From positions 1 through 52,125 of IMG/VR virus record IMGVR_UViG_3300025087_000091: a DNA stretch of 52,125 nucleotides. One strand, given 5' to 3'. Position numbers and translations under genes: made by a program. Of the stretch, positions 8,532 through 16,808 are shown in pieces. The number at the start of each line of letters is the position of its first letter. Within the stretch, counting starts at the first letter, position 1. This stretch comes from a virus. The notes under the pieces were generated by a model that made no database searches, was not told the DNA's origin, and worked only from the letters and a program-made list of their open reading frames with translations.

Positions 8532-8692
8532 TGATGACTAGAGATGAGTTTATTAATTGGTATATTTCATCTACTAAAATGGATGAAGAGAAGGCTAATA
8601 GTTTTTTTTCAGAATGTGAAATTATAAAATGTACGTGTTCAGATTCTAATTGTAGGGGATGGGCAATGACACCAAGAAGAGAAGGAGTTTGA
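8531..8692 (+). CDS. Small Cys-rich protein
   Basis: A 53-residue protein with C-x-C-x5-C-x-G-W near its end (residues 34-44, CTCSDSNCRGW). This resembles short phage proteins that carry a CxC...CxGW signature, perhaps a metal site. It starts at the first of two consecutive ATGs, overlapping the previous stop by one base, and overlaps the next gene in another frame. Function unknown. Confidence 0.5.
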   Translation: MMTRDEFINWYISSTKMDEEKANSFFSECEIIKCTCSDSNCRGWAMTPRREGV

Positions 8693-8901
8693 ATTTGTTA
8701 TCCGAAGAGGAACTTGATAAAATTTCTCTATTATTGGAAAAAAATAATAAATCGCTCATGAATGATTTTCGGGTTTGGGCTTCCGATGTTTTGGTTTTCC
8801 AGAAGGAATTTTCTGATTTGAGACAAAAGATTTACGGGATATTTTACGCGTTTGGTTTTGTCGGTATTCTTTTTGGAATAGTGGAGTTTTTTGTAAAATA
8901 A
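8659..8901 (+). CDS. Small protein with C-terminal membrane anchor
   Basis: An 80-residue protein with a charged helical N-terminal part and one transmembrane segment at about 61-79 (IFYAFGFVGILFGIVEFFV). The layout, coiled helix then one membrane span, recalls XhlA-type haemolysin/holin accessory proteins, but the lysis genes lie elsewhere and the match is only architectural. An AAGGAG site at 8682 may favour a TTG start near 8695 instead. Confidence 0.5.
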   Translation: MGNDTKKRRSLNLLSEEELDKISLLLEKNNKSLMNDFRVWASDVLVFQKEFSDLRQKIYGIFYAFGFVGILFGIVEFFVK

Positions 8902-8969
8902 TGGCAATAAAAAGAGGTGGAACTTCATATCATTTTCAAAACTTTTTAGCTTTGGTATTAGTTAATTAA
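8901..8969 (+). CDS. Possible 22-residue peptide
   Basis: A very short frame starting on the last base of the previous stop (TAATG) and ending 17 bases before the next gene. Coupling is the only support; it may be chance. Confidence 0.2.
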   Translation: MAIKRGGTSYHFQNFLALVLVN

Positions 8970-8986
8970 AAGAAAAGGAGTTTAAT

Positions 8987-9757
8987 ATGTCATTCGATCT
9001 GAATGAAAAAATTGGTCTAATTAAAAACGAAACGTTGGAAAATCTTAGAGATTCTTATTATGTAGAAAACCTAATAATGAAAATCGGTATATTTGGCGGG
9101 AAACCTAACCAAATTCCGGAGTTTTTGAAGCCATTTTTCGGCGGTTTAAATTTATGGCAAAACCCCAACCAGTTAGCAAAATTTCTTGTCCTCTTATCTA
9201 ATTATAGAATTAGAAGTTATGCTGAAATAGGCGCTTATTTTGGCGGTACATTTATAACCATTTGTGAATACCTAAAACGCTTCAATTTTGACTTTCAGAA
9301 AGCTTACGCTATTGATCCAAATTCCTATTATGTCGGCAGTGATATGGCAAACAAAAAGAGTTTATTAGATGAATATATTATCTATAATTCTGATATTAAT
9401 AGAAAAATAGCTGAAAGAAAAAAGCACAACGAATTCGAGTTTGATTTTAAGTCAATGAAAGCTAAATCAGCTGATGCCTTTAAGGCAATGAAAGAAGATC
9501 ATATTGATTTTGTTTTTATAGATGGAAATCACGATATAAAAAATGTCTTAGAAGATTTCGAGAATGCACGCAAGTTAAATGCTAAAATAATTGCTATTCA
9601 TGATATCAATAGCGTTTGTGATGATTCTTGGAAAAAAATAATTAAAGATTATAGCAAAGATTATGATGCAAAAGAAATTCGGGATATTTATTCAGACAAG
9701 TACAACTATTTTGGTTTCGGAATAATGATCAAAAAAGGGAAAGAGGTTAAATCATGA
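8987..9757 (+). CDS. Class I SAM-dependent methyltransferase
   Basis: A 256-residue protein with SAM-binding motif I EIGAYFGG (80-87), an acidic residue after the next strand (YAIDPNS), and the FVFIDGNHD segment (175-183) followed by IIAIHDI. This is the pattern of Methyltransf_24-like enzymes, often found in sugar or cell-surface biosynthesis clusters. An AAAAGGAG site precedes the ATG. It opens a tightly packed cassette with a cytidylyltransferase and a second methyltransferase. Substrate unknown; a sugar is more likely than DNA because DNA-methylase signatures are absent. Confidence 0.75.
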   Translation: MSFDLNEKIGLIKNETLENLRDSYYVENLIMKIGIFGGKPNQIPEFLKPFFGGLNLWQNPNQLAKFLVLLSNYRIRSYAEIGAYFGGTFITICEYLKRFNFDFQKAYAIDPNSYYVGSDMANKKSLLDEYIIYNSDINRKIAERKKHNEFEFDFKSMKAKSADAFKAMKEDHIDFVFIDGNHDIKNVLEDFENARKLNAKIIAIHDINSVCDDSWKKIIKDYSKDYDAKEIRDIYSDKYNYFGFGIMIKKGKEVKS

Positions 9758-10041
9758 GAAAGGTATTGCTTTTTTGTTTTATACTTTTATTTTTTATGAA
9801 TAACTTAAATGCCTTTGATTACAAAAATTTAACTGTTCTGAAAAAAATTTCAAATTCGCAAAACGTTGATGTTTACACAATAGAAAGGACTATATTAATT
9901 TTTTATGATTTAGGGGAATCTGTTTTAATAGAACAAAGGATATCCCTGTGTCCTACTTATGGGGATAATCTAGGTTCTGTCCATTCCAATATATTGATCG
10001 TGCCTAAATCACAGATAGAGAAAAATAGGGATTTGGAGTGA
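9754..10041 (+). CDS. Secreted or periplasmic small protein
   Basis: A 95-residue protein with a typical signal peptide: MRK, a hydrophobic core (VLLFCFILLFFM), then a likely cleavage after LNA (about residue 21). The mature part is about 74 residues with two cysteines at most and no known domain. ATGA overlap couples it to the methyltransferase, and a GTGA overlap couples it to the cytidylyltransferase. An exported protein inside a late phage cassette suggests action at the host envelope, for example superinfection exclusion; that is inference. Confidence 0.6.
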   Translation: MRKVLLFCFILLFFMNNLNAFDYKNLTVLKKISNSQNVDVYTIERTILIFYDLGESVLIEQRISLCPTYGDNLGSVHSNILIVPKSQIEKNRDLE

Positions 10042-10799
10042 AAACAATTATTTGTATAGCGGCACGTATGAACTCTAAAAGATTACCTCAAAAATCAATT
10101 CTTAGAATACAAGAGATGGAAACTATTAGAATATTAATAAGAAGAGCAAAGTTATCAAAAAAAGCAGATAAAGTTATTCTTTGTACATCTTCAAATAAAG
10201 AAGACAAAATATTAATAGATATAGCAAAAGAGGAAAACATAGATTATGTAGCTGGAGATGAATTAGATGTCATGGAAAGATTTTTATTAGCGGCTGAAAA
10301 ACATAATGCTGATATTATTGTACGTGTTACTGGTGATGATGTTTTATTTGATCCTTTGATTGCTGACAAGATGATTGATTATACGATTAATAAGGACGCT
10401 GACTATTGCTATTCTGAGGGATTACCAAAGGGCGTTGAATCAGAAATTATAAAGGTAGAAGCATTGAAAAAAGCATACATGTTAGCAGAAGATACTTCTT
10501 TAAGTGAATATATGACCTATTACTTAAAAAGATCAGATATTTTTAAGATCGAATGTCTTTCCTTTAAAGATGAATATGAAGCATTAGACGGTGTGAGGTT
10601 AACATTGGATTATCCCGAAGATTTTGAATTATTAAAAGTTGTTTTTAATGCTTTTCAGTTAAATGAAGAGAAAAATATTTTATTTGATACCGAAAAATTA
10701 AATTGTCTTTTTAAAGCGGAACAAAGATTGAAGAAGATGAATACAAATATACAAAGAGAAAACAAACCTATTTTAGAAATAAAATTCAGAAAGGAATAA
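10038..10799 (+). CDS. SpsF/NeuA-like cytidylyltransferase
   Basis: A 253-residue sugar-nucleotide synthetase. The N-terminal nucleotide-binding loop is ARMNSKRLPQKSIL (9-22) and VRVTGDDVLFDP (95-106) holds the metal-binding acids. This matches SpsF, NeuA and KdsB-type CMP-sugar synthetases, which activate acidic sugars by transfer to CTP. The GTG start is required, because the first downstream ATG would delete the first strand. It overlaps the upstream stop (GTGA). In bacteria such genes serve spore-coat, flagellin or surface glycans; its presence here suggests glycan modification by the phage. Confidence 0.8.
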   Translation: MKTIICIAARMNSKRLPQKSILRIQEMETIRILIRRAKLSKKADKVILCTSSNKEDKILIDIAKEENIDYVAGDELDVMERFLLAAEKHNADIIVRVTGDDVLFDPLIADKMIDYTINKDADYCYSEGLPKGVESEIIKVEALKKAYMLAEDTSLSEYMTYYLKRSDIFKIECLSFKDEYEALDGVRLTLDYPEDFELLKVVFNAFQLNEEKNILFDTEKLNCLFKAEQRLKKMNTNIQRENKPILEIKFRKE

Positions 10800-10823
10800 T
10801 GATCAGAAAAGGTGTTTAAATCA

Positions 10824-11264
10824 ATGATTATAAATATTTTTTGGAAAATATATTATTTAATTTTTAATAGAATAAAACTGAGTTTAAACTGCACGGTTGA
10901 AGGAGAATATACTCCTTATAAATTTAACACTGATAATAAATGTAAACTCTTATTAAATGGGAAAGAACCTTATTATGCGATTAAAGCTGAATTAGAAAAA
11001 GTTAATCCAGCATTGACTATTTTTGTTGCTGAACGAGTGGGATATATGACTTTAGAATTAGATACTATTGCAGGTCATAGTGTATGGTTTTTAAAATATA
11101 CTAATACTATTAATTTTACGCTTATGGATTTGAATACATTTGTCAGACTAAAAGATTTTCTTAAAGTATTACATCAGCTTTTAAATTCAAGGAGATTCAG
11201 AAAAGAATTATATCTTAATAAAAATATATCAAATCAATTATTTGGAGACGGAATTAGTATTTAA
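10824..11264 (+). CDS. Hypothetical protein in sugar cassette
   Basis: A 146-residue protein of unknown function. Residues 2-20 are hydrophobic with a basic flank and could be a membrane anchor; the rest is mixed alpha/beta. An AAAGGTG site suits the ATG at 10824, while a GTG at 10812 is possible. It lies between the cytidylyltransferase and a methyltransferase and probably belongs to the same pathway. Confidence 0.5.
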   Translation: MIINIFWKIYYLIFNRIKLSLNCTVEGEYTPYKFNTDNKCKLLLNGKEPYYAIKAELEKVNPALTIFVAERVGYMTLELDTIAGHSVWFLKYTNTINFTLMDLNTFVRLKDFLKVLHQLLNSRRFRKELYLNKNISNQLFGDGISI

Positions 11265-11287
11265 AAAGAAAGGAACAACGTTAAAAA

Positions 11288-12247
11288 ATGAAATTATTTA
11301 CAGATGCCTACGACATGTACATTCGTGCTCAAATTAATGATATTAAATTGTTTAAACCTGGCACCATTGGAATAAGCTATTTTGAAGTAAATCCAGGAAT
11401 TTATGTTTCCTCGGGATTAGTTGATGGCGAAAATAATTATAAAATTTATCAGATTCTATTCGATAAATCAAAATATACATTTAACACAATAAAAAAATGG
11501 TTATTAGAAAATAAGGGCGATATCTGGGATGAGCAAACCGTTAACTTTTCAAAGGAAAAAGAAGTAATTATTTTTGATAAATTTGAAGATATTGGAAAAA
11601 CAGATAAGTTATCAAAATTAAAAGATGATGAACTTATAAATTTAGCTAAAAGATTGAATGACTTCTGGAAAAATATAGAGGAATATAATCATAAAATAAA
11701 TAAAAATGCTGTTATTGATAGTTTTAGCTTCGTGAAAAATGAGTTAAATAATAGAAAGGTCGATTTAATTGATGATTTACAGATAACCGATGCAAAACTA
11801 AAACGGCTTGATCTTGGCTGTGGTGAAATAAAAAAAGAGGAGTATGAGCAAATTGATATTAAAGATTTCGGCTACAATAAAAAGCATGATCTTAACTATG
11901 GGATTCCAGAATCTAATAATAGTTTTGATATTGTTAACGCTGATTTTTTTCTTGAATACGTCAAAAACGAAGCACGAGTCAGAATAATAGAAGAAATTAA
12001 TAGAGTATTAAAGCCAGGAGGTTTATTTATCTTCAAATCAGAGTCAACAGATGGCAGAGGTGCATTTCAGGATTTAGAAACAAATTCGTTATGGAATGAA
12101 AATACTTTTCGGTATATTGCTAAAGAATTTAAGGAATTTTCTTATTCCGGTTTTAAATGCGATATGGAAATTCTTGATCTAAAAACAGAGTACAATCATA
12201 AATACAAAACTGCTGTTGTCAGCGGTATTTTGAGGAAAATAAAATGA
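11288..12247 (+). CDS. Two-domain SAM-dependent methyltransferase
   Basis: A 319-residue protein. The C-terminal half (about 170-319) is a Methyltransf_11-type domain with motif I RLDLGCGE (about 173-180), SFDIVNADFFLEYV after the third strand, and RVLKPGGLFIFK near 236-247. The N-terminal 165 residues form a separate unknown domain, perhaps substrate recognition. An AAAGAAAGGA site precedes the ATG. An ATGA overlap links it to the next gene. It is the second methyltransferase in the cassette. Confidence 0.72.
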   Translation: MKLFTDAYDMYIRAQINDIKLFKPGTIGISYFEVNPGIYVSSGLVDGENNYKIYQILFDKSKYTFNTIKKWLLENKGDIWDEQTVNFSKEKEVIIFDKFEDIGKTDKLSKLKDDELINLAKRLNDFWKNIEEYNHKINKNAVIDSFSFVKNELNNRKVDLIDDLQITDAKLKRLDLGCGEIKKEEYEQIDIKDFGYNKKHDLNYGIPESNNSFDIVNADFFLEYVKNEARVRIIEEINRVLKPGGLFIFKSESTDGRGAFQDLETNSLWNENTFRYIAKEFKEFSYSGFKCDMEILDLKTEYNHKYKTAVVSGILRKIK

Positions 12248-12474
12248 GTGAACTTTTTGATAAGTACAAAAATAGAATATTTGAAGAGCTGGAAAGCAAA
12301 GGTCTTCTTGATAAAGAGTTAATAGATGAATTTATATGGCTACCACTCGTTCAGCGCAGAGAAGAACCATTAACTAACTATAATATATGCGTTTGTTTAA
12401 AGGATAGAAAAACACATGAAATTTCCTTGTTTTCTGCTAGTGATATATTGGATATTGATATCAATAAAATATGA
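12244..12474 (+). CDS. Small hypothetical protein
   Basis: A 76-residue acidic protein (FDKYKNRIFEELESKG at the start) translationally coupled to the methyltransferase by ATGA and to the next small gene. No motif recognised. Confidence 0.5.
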   Translation: MSELFDKYKNRIFEELESKGLLDKELIDEFIWLPLVQRREEPLTNYNICVCLKDRKTHEISLFSASDILDIDINKI

Positions 12475-12608
12475 AATGGATATATTGCGATAATTGCGAG
12501 AAAACTAGTTTCTATTTTGAATCTTACGTGGATGCTATAAACCCTAAAAATATTGAAGAGTTAAATTGGGATGGCTGTGAGAATTGTCATCCCATAACTG
12601 AATTCTAA
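12471..12608 (+). CDS. Small zinc-ribbon-like protein
   Basis: A 45-residue protein with CDNC at residues 6-9 and CENCH at about 38-42, a spacing suited to one zinc ribbon. ATGA overlap with the previous gene. It closes the cassette; a long gap with an ATACCGATAA element follows. Confidence 0.5.
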   Translation: MKWIYCDNCEKTSFYFESYVDAINPKNIEELNWDGCENCHPITEF

Positions 12609-12612
12609 ATTC

Positions 12613-12628
12613 AAATACCGATAATAAA
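12613..12628 (+). promoter_or_regulatory. ATACCGATAATAAA element before protease/scaffold gene
   Basis: AAATACCGATAATAAA lies five bases after the last cassette stop and 98 bases before the capsid-assembly genes, in a 102-base gap. It is the fourth copy of the recurring late-region element. Confidence 0.35.
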
Positions 12629-12710
12629 AATAGTAAAAATCTTTTACTGTTTTTTAACCTAAAAAAATTTTCCTAAAAAAATATTAATCTAAATTAATGG
12701 AGGTCGACTA

Positions 12711-13970
12711 GTGCCTATTAATAAAGCATTTAATCAAGAATTTGAATACTCTTTTGAATTAGATGAATCAGAAGAGGATTCTAAAAAAGAAAATAAAGAA
12801 TTGCCAAAAATGAAGAAACCAAAACTTTATAAAATATGTGGCGTGGAACTCTTTAAAGCTGGTTTCCACAACGGAAAAGAATACTCCGAACAAGATATTG
12901 ACGAAATTATAAATAATTTTTCTGGATTAAAAAAAGAAAATCCTAATTTTAAATTACCAATAAAAATCGGTCATAAGATGAAAGACGGAGCTCCTGCAAT
13001 TGGGTGGTTTGAGAACCTTCGAAAAGTTAGCGGAAAGCTCGTTTGTGACTTTGTTGATGTAGCCGAACCTGTAGCAAAATTTATCAACTTAAACGGATTA
13101 AAAAATAGATCAATTGAGATGTATGAAAACTTTGTTAATTCTGCTGGTGAAAAAGTAGGGAAAGTATTGAAAGCCGTTGCCCTATTGGGAGACACAATGC
13201 CTGCTGTAAACCTATCGGATATTCAGGAATTAAATGAATTAGGAAAAGCAATCTATGGTTCAGCCTTCGAAGGCGAACAAGATTATATTTCAATAAAATT
13301 TTCAGATATAAAGGAGGATAAAGAAATGTTACCAGAAAAAAAAGAAGTTGAATCTAAAGATGAAACTCAAGAGTTTAAAAAAGAAGAGTTTAAAAAAGAA
13401 GAGTTTAAAAAAGCTGAACAACCTGTTCGAAAATCAGAAAATGAAGAAATTAAAGAGATTGTAAATAAATTCTCAAAGAATCCTGAGGAGGTTCTTAAAA
13501 CATTATCAGAATTCAAGAAAACGGAGTCTGAATATAAGCAATTTATGCTTAATTATGTAGATGAAAAAAAGAAAGAAAAAGAAGCGAAAATCAAAGAATT
13601 CACTTCTAATCTAATTAAGGAAAACAAAATCTATTCTGCGGAAAAGAATATCGTTGAAACATTGCTTTCTTCGGCAAATGATTTTTCCGAAATTGAATTT
13701 TCTTATTCGGAATTTGATGTAATTAAAAAATCAACTAATTTTGAAATATTAAAAGATTTTCTTTCTAAATTGCCCGATCGTGGCTTGTTAAATCGCGAAT
13801 CTTCTGATTCCGTAAATTTTGATTACAATACCGCCGTTTTGGCTTTTTCTAAGAAATTAGGTTTTCAAAATATTGGAAGACAGGAAGATTTAAGCGTTTC
13901 TCAATTCAAGCAGGTCATCTCAGCAATGGCTAATGATCCTAAAGCATCTAAATTCGTTAATAAAAAGTAA
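12711..13970 (+). CDS. Prohead protease/scaffold (Mu gpI-like)
   Basis: A 419-residue protein. Residues 37-185 resemble Mu gpI-type prohead proteases: PIKIGH with H88, APAIGWF, then RSIEMYENF with S134 and LKAVALLG (153-160), the H...S arrangement expected of such serine proteases. The second half is highly charged, coiled and contains repeated EEFKK blocks (about 222-235), as in scaffolds. It starts at GTG behind a GGAGG site. A second ribosome site inside the gene can produce the scaffold alone, as with Mu gpZ. The decoration and major capsid genes follow directly. Confidence 0.82.
   Translation: MPINKAFNQEFEYSFELDESEEDSKKENKELPKMKKPKLYKICGVELFKAGFHNGKEYSEQDIDEIINNFSGLKKENPNFKLPIKIGHKMKDGAPAIGWFENLRKVSGKLVCDFVDVAEPVAKFINLNGLKNRSIEMYENFVNSAGEKVGKVLKAVALLGDTMPAVNLSDIQELNELGKAIYGSAFEGEQDYISIKFSDIKEDKEMLPEKKEVESKDETQEFKKEEFKKEEFKKAEQPVRKSENEEIKEIVNKFSKNPEEVLKTLSEFKKTESEYKQFMLNYVDEKKKEKEAKIKEFTSNLIKENKIYSAEKNIVETLLSSANDFSEIEFSYSEFDVIKKSTNFEILKDFLSKLPDRGLLNRESSDSVNFDYNTAVLAFSKKLGFQNIGRQEDLSVSQFKQVISAMANDPKASKFVNKK
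13311..13317 (+). promoter_or_regulatory. Internal ribosome binding site
   Basis: AAGGAGG sits inside the protease gene, eight bases before an in-frame ATG at 13326 (codon 206). It is as strong as the sites of the major structural genes. Confidence 0.65.
13326..13970 (+). CDS. Scaffold protein from internal start
   Basis: A nested in-frame product of 214 residues beginning MLPEKKE, covering only the charged scaffold half of the protease-scaffold gene. The preceding AAGGAGG and 8-base spacing are optimal. Phages of the Mu and lambda types make a separate scaffold (Z, Nu3) from the same frame in this way, giving many scaffold copies per protease. The product is inferred from the sequence. Confidence 0.6.
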   Translation: MLPEKKEVESKDETQEFKKEEFKKEEFKKAEQPVRKSENEEIKEIVNKFSKNPEEVLKTLSEFKKTESEYKQFMLNYVDEKKKEKEAKIKEFTSNLIKENKIYSAEKNIVETLLSSANDFSEIEFSYSEFDVIKKSTNFEILKDFLSKLPDRGLLNRESSDSVNFDYNTAVLAFSKKLGFQNIGRQEDLSVSQFKQVISAMANDPKASKFVNKK

Positions 13971-13984
13971 GGAGTTGAATTAAA

Positions 13985-14398
13985 ATGGGCGTAAAAATTC
14001 CGTATTCTCATCAAGCATCAGTAGTTTTAGGCTTCAATACTGGCGCAGACTTAACAGCTACACGTTACAGAGGCGTGCAATTATATGCATCCAATACCGT
14101 AGACGCAGGAACTGGCACAGCAAACACTTCGCCAGCATTTATGTTTGGCATTCAAACAAGCTTACCTCTTTCAGGTTCAGCACAAGATGTAAATGTTTGT
14201 GTTTTCGGTCCGACAAGAGCAATAGCCGGAGCAGCATTTACATCAGGCATCGCGTTAACTTATCAAACAAACACTGGAAAAGTTATTGCAATTACTACAG
14301 GTACAGCTTTTTCAATGGGTTGGTCATTAGAAGCAGCAACAGCAGACGGCGAAGAAGTAACGATTTTCGTAAATCAAACATTCTTATCATTAAGATAA
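13985..14398 (+). CDS. Capsid decoration/head stabilising protein
   Basis: A 137-residue beta-rich protein, Ala/Thr/Gly rich, with few charged residues, lying directly before the major capsid gene. Size, composition and position match DUF2190-like or trimeric head-stabilising proteins (gpD type). A long conserved-looking segment is GTGTANTSPAFMFGIQT. A GGAGTTG site precedes the ATG. Confidence 0.65.
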   Translation: MGVKIPYSHQASVVLGFNTGADLTATRYRGVQLYASNTVDAGTGTANTSPAFMFGIQTSLPLSGSAQDVNVCVFGPTRAIAGAAFTSGIALTYQTNTGKVIAITTGTAFSMGWSLEAATADGEEVTIFVNQTFLSLR

Positions 14399-14415
14399 TT
14401 AGGAGGTGAATTAAA

Positions 14416-15357
14416 ATGAGCGATAGACATATACCAAGTGCATTACCCGATCTCAGCATAAAACTTTTCCAGGATACTTCGGTTTATAATGCTATTAGTG
14501 TATTAGCACCGATTAAAAAAGTAAGTAAAATTACTGACAAATACTTCATATACGATACAACAGAAGCTTTTAGAGAAGGTTCAACCATCAGAGCAGATAG
14601 AACAGAAGCGAACATGATGAATGCAAAAGCATTATCAACAGCTTCTTATACATTGCGTAATCACGCACAGAAACAATTAATTACTGACCTTGAACGTGGA
14701 AACGCTGATCCTTCTGTTAATCCAGAAGTTGACGCTGTTGAAGAAATAATGAACGTATTGTTATTAGATCGTGAAATTGATCTAGCAAAAAGTTTCTTCA
14801 CAGTAACAGCAATTGCAACTAATAAACAGATTTTGACCTCAAACGCCTGGGATTACGACACGCTAACAAGTGATCCGCTTGTTGATATTGCAGATGGTAT
14901 CAAAACAATTCTGAAATCAAGTGGCAAAAAAGCTAATAACGCACTTTGTGGATACAATACATTCCATTCAGTCTTGAAAAACCATAGCGATGTTCTTGAC
15001 CGTATTAAATGGTCAGAAAGAGGAGTTATCACGGAAGACTTATTTGCTGGATTAATTGGTATTAAAAATTTCGTTGTAAATGAAGTTGTCCGTCAGACTT
15101 TGGCGATGGGAACGTCGGCGACTACAAATTTTGTTTTTGATAACGCATTTGTGCTTACATACAATGATTCTAATCCAAAAATCAGAACTGCTAACTTAGG
15201 TATTACATTCTCCGGTTTTTATGGGGATGCTATACCGGAAGAAACAAGATATCGTGCACCACAACTAAAAGGCGATATCATCGAAATGAACTGGATGTAC
15301 CAGGTGAAGCCAGTAATGACTTTATCTGGATATCTAATCGGTTCAGCACACAGTTAA
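14416..15357 (+). CDS. Major capsid protein
   Basis: A 313-residue protein following an AGGAGGTG site, the strongest in the region. It has the size, order and features of Mu-group HK97-fold capsid proteins: an extended N-terminal arm, a long helix region around 95-130 (DAVEEIMNVLL), and a C-terminal Y-R-A-P-Q-L-K-G strand. The protease/scaffold and decoration genes precede it and the connectors follow it. A strong hairpin follows the stop, as often after capsid genes. Confidence 0.85.
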   Translation: MSDRHIPSALPDLSIKLFQDTSVYNAISVLAPIKKVSKITDKYFIYDTTEAFREGSTIRADRTEANMMNAKALSTASYTLRNHAQKQLITDLERGNADPSVNPEVDAVEEIMNVLLLDREIDLAKSFFTVTAIATNKQILTSNAWDYDTLTSDPLVDIADGIKTILKSSGKKANNALCGYNTFHSVLKNHSDVLDRIKWSERGVITEDLFAGLIGIKNFVVNEVVRQTLAMGTSATTNFVFDNAFVLTYNDSNPKIRTANLGITFSGFYGDAIPEETRYRAPQLKGDIIEMNWMYQVKPVMTLSGYLIGSAHS

Positions 15358-15363
15358 TATTCT

Positions 15364-15391
15364 ACGGCTGGTTTACTCTCTTTCCAGCCGT
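15364..15391 (+). terminator. Hairpin after major capsid gene
   Basis: ACGGCTGG (15364-15371) pairs perfectly with CCAGCCGT (15384-15391) across a 12-base loop. No T-run follows, so it is more likely an RNA-stabilising or attenuating hairpin than a full terminator. The 112-base gap around it contains no credible gene. Confidence 0.6.
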
Positions 15392-15469
15392 GGGATACCC
15401 CACAACACCGCTAAAAGAGAGATAATTTTTTTATGAAAAATCAAAACAAAAGAGAGAGATGAGGAACGT

Positions 15470-15820
15470 ATGAAAATTAAAATGATTGGCTATAAGCGAA
15501 CTGATAAATACGGCAGGTTGGAACACGGACATATTTATGAGTTAGAGACCAAAGATGCAGAAGAATTAGTTAATCAGAAAGAAGCCGAAGCGATTTTTGA
15601 TAAAAATATTAAAGCAATGCGGACACTTGATCAACAAATAGAATATGGTAGAACAGAGCTTTTGAAATACTTCAAAAGTAAGAAGAAATTTAAAGAGCGT
15701 GTAATTGAAGCAACTAGTAACAATGATAACAATTTAGATGCCATTAAAGCGGCAAGTCTATTTGGATTTAACAAAAGAATCGATGAATTGGAAAAAATGG
15801 AAAAAGTAAAGGTTAAATAA
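15470..15820 (+). CDS. Hypothetical protein, head-tail region
   Basis: A 116-residue charged helical protein (K/E rich), beginning with a short beta segment MKIKMIGYKRTDKYG that recalls small head-completion proteins. It lies between the capsid and gp36-like genes. Function unknown. Confidence 0.55.
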   Translation: MKIKMIGYKRTDKYGRLEHGHIYELETKDAEELVNQKEAEAIFDKNIKAMRTLDQQIEYGRTELLKYFKSKKKFKERVIEATSNNDNNLDAIKAASLFGFNKRIDELEKMEKVKVK

Positions 15821-15822
15821 GA

Positions 15823-16326
15823 ATGGGAACTTATTGTACAACATTAAGCTGGCTTCCTTCTACTGGTGTTCAATCCCATTTGTTTATGGGCTTGTCTTCT
15901 AGCGTTATTTCAACAGCAACTCTAGTAACGATGATTTCCAGGAAAGAAAGATTAATTGAAAGTTATCTATCCAAAAGATATACCGTTCCATTAACGGCGT
16001 CGGCTATGGTAACCGGAATTGTTGAAGACTTAGTAACCTTCGATGTTTACCGCTTACTTTTCAATCGGGATGGTGGAATCCAAGAGAATACAAATATCAA
16101 AGAGCGTTACGACATGGCTTTAGCTTGGCTTAATGATTTAAGAGAAGGAAGAGCGGAACTCATAGATGATACTGGAAGCACCATTACGGAAAAATCAGTA
16201 ACAAATAGATATTTCATATCAACCAGAAATTATGTTCCAACTTTTGATGTTGGTGATCCTTTGTCTTGGCGGGTTAGTCCAACACGCCAAGACGATATTG
16301 ATAATGACAAGGAGTCTGACAGTTGA
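15823..16326 (+). CDS. Mu gp36-like head-tail connector (DUF1320)
   Basis: A 167-residue protein matching the DUF1320/gp36 pattern: a helix with E-S-Y-L-S-K-R-Y-T-V-P-L (about 45-56), I-V-E-D-L-V-T-F-D-V-Y-R-L-L (about 66-79), then ERYDMALAWLNDLREG (about 94-109). These are adaptor proteins at the head-tail interface of Mu-like phages. Its stop overlaps the TTG start of the gpG-like gene. Confidence 0.8.
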   Translation: MGTYCTTLSWLPSTGVQSHLFMGLSSSVISTATLVTMISRKERLIESYLSKRYTVPLTASAMVTGIVEDLVTFDVYRLLFNRDGGIQENTNIKERYDMALAWLNDLREGRAELIDDTGSTITEKSVTNRYFISTRNYVPTFDVGDPLSWRVSPTRQDDIDNDKESDS

Positions 16327-16805
16327 TTACTATCAAAATTGAAAGTAAAGAATTGGATAGGGCTTTAGACAGCTTAATGAGTTCTCTTAAGAACACAAAG
16401 CCAGTTATGGAAGATATTTCTAATTTAATGATGAAAGATATCCACGAACATTTCGAGGATGAAAAAGGTGATGAAAACAAAAAGTGGAAAAAATCAATTA
16501 GAGCTGGAATGCAGGGCGGGAAAACATTAACAGATAAAGGCTTTCTAAAAGGCGAACTATTTCAGGAAAGCACTAATACTCAAGCTTCGATTGTTAGCAA
16601 AACAGAATACGCTTCCATTCATAATTTTGGCGGAGTTATTAGAGCTAAAAACAAACCATTTCTAAGATTCAAAATCGGTGATAAATGGTCAAGTAAAAAA
16701 GAGGTTACTATGCCTGAACGTCGTTTTATGTGGATATCTAACAAGAGCATAAATATGATCGTAAATACTATTGCTGAATACATAGAGAGAAGCTGGAGGA
16801 AGTAA
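16323..16805 (+). CDS. Mu gpG-like virion morphogenesis protein
   Basis: A 160-residue tail-completion protein of the phage virion morphogenesis family. The family signatures are KTLTDKGFLKGEL (about 67-79), S-K-T-E-Y-A-S-I-H-N-F-G-G (about 91-103) and the proline-rich M-P-E-R-R-F motif (about 127-132). The TTG start overlaps the preceding stop by four bases. In Mu the homologue acts in tail completion and head-tail joining. Confidence 0.85.
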   Translation: MITIKIESKELDRALDSLMSSLKNTKPVMEDISNLMMKDIHEHFEDEKGDENKKWKKSIRAGMQGGKTLTDKGFLKGELFQESTNTQASIVSKTEYASIHNFGGVIRAKNKPFLRFKIGDKWSSKKEVTMPERRFMWISNKSINMIVNTIAEYIERSWRK

Positions 16806-16808
16806 ATA

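Noticed and set aside
8659-8901. Holin/XhlA assignment
   Set aside because: Only the layout matches and it is 18 kb from the endolysin gene, so it is left as unassigned.
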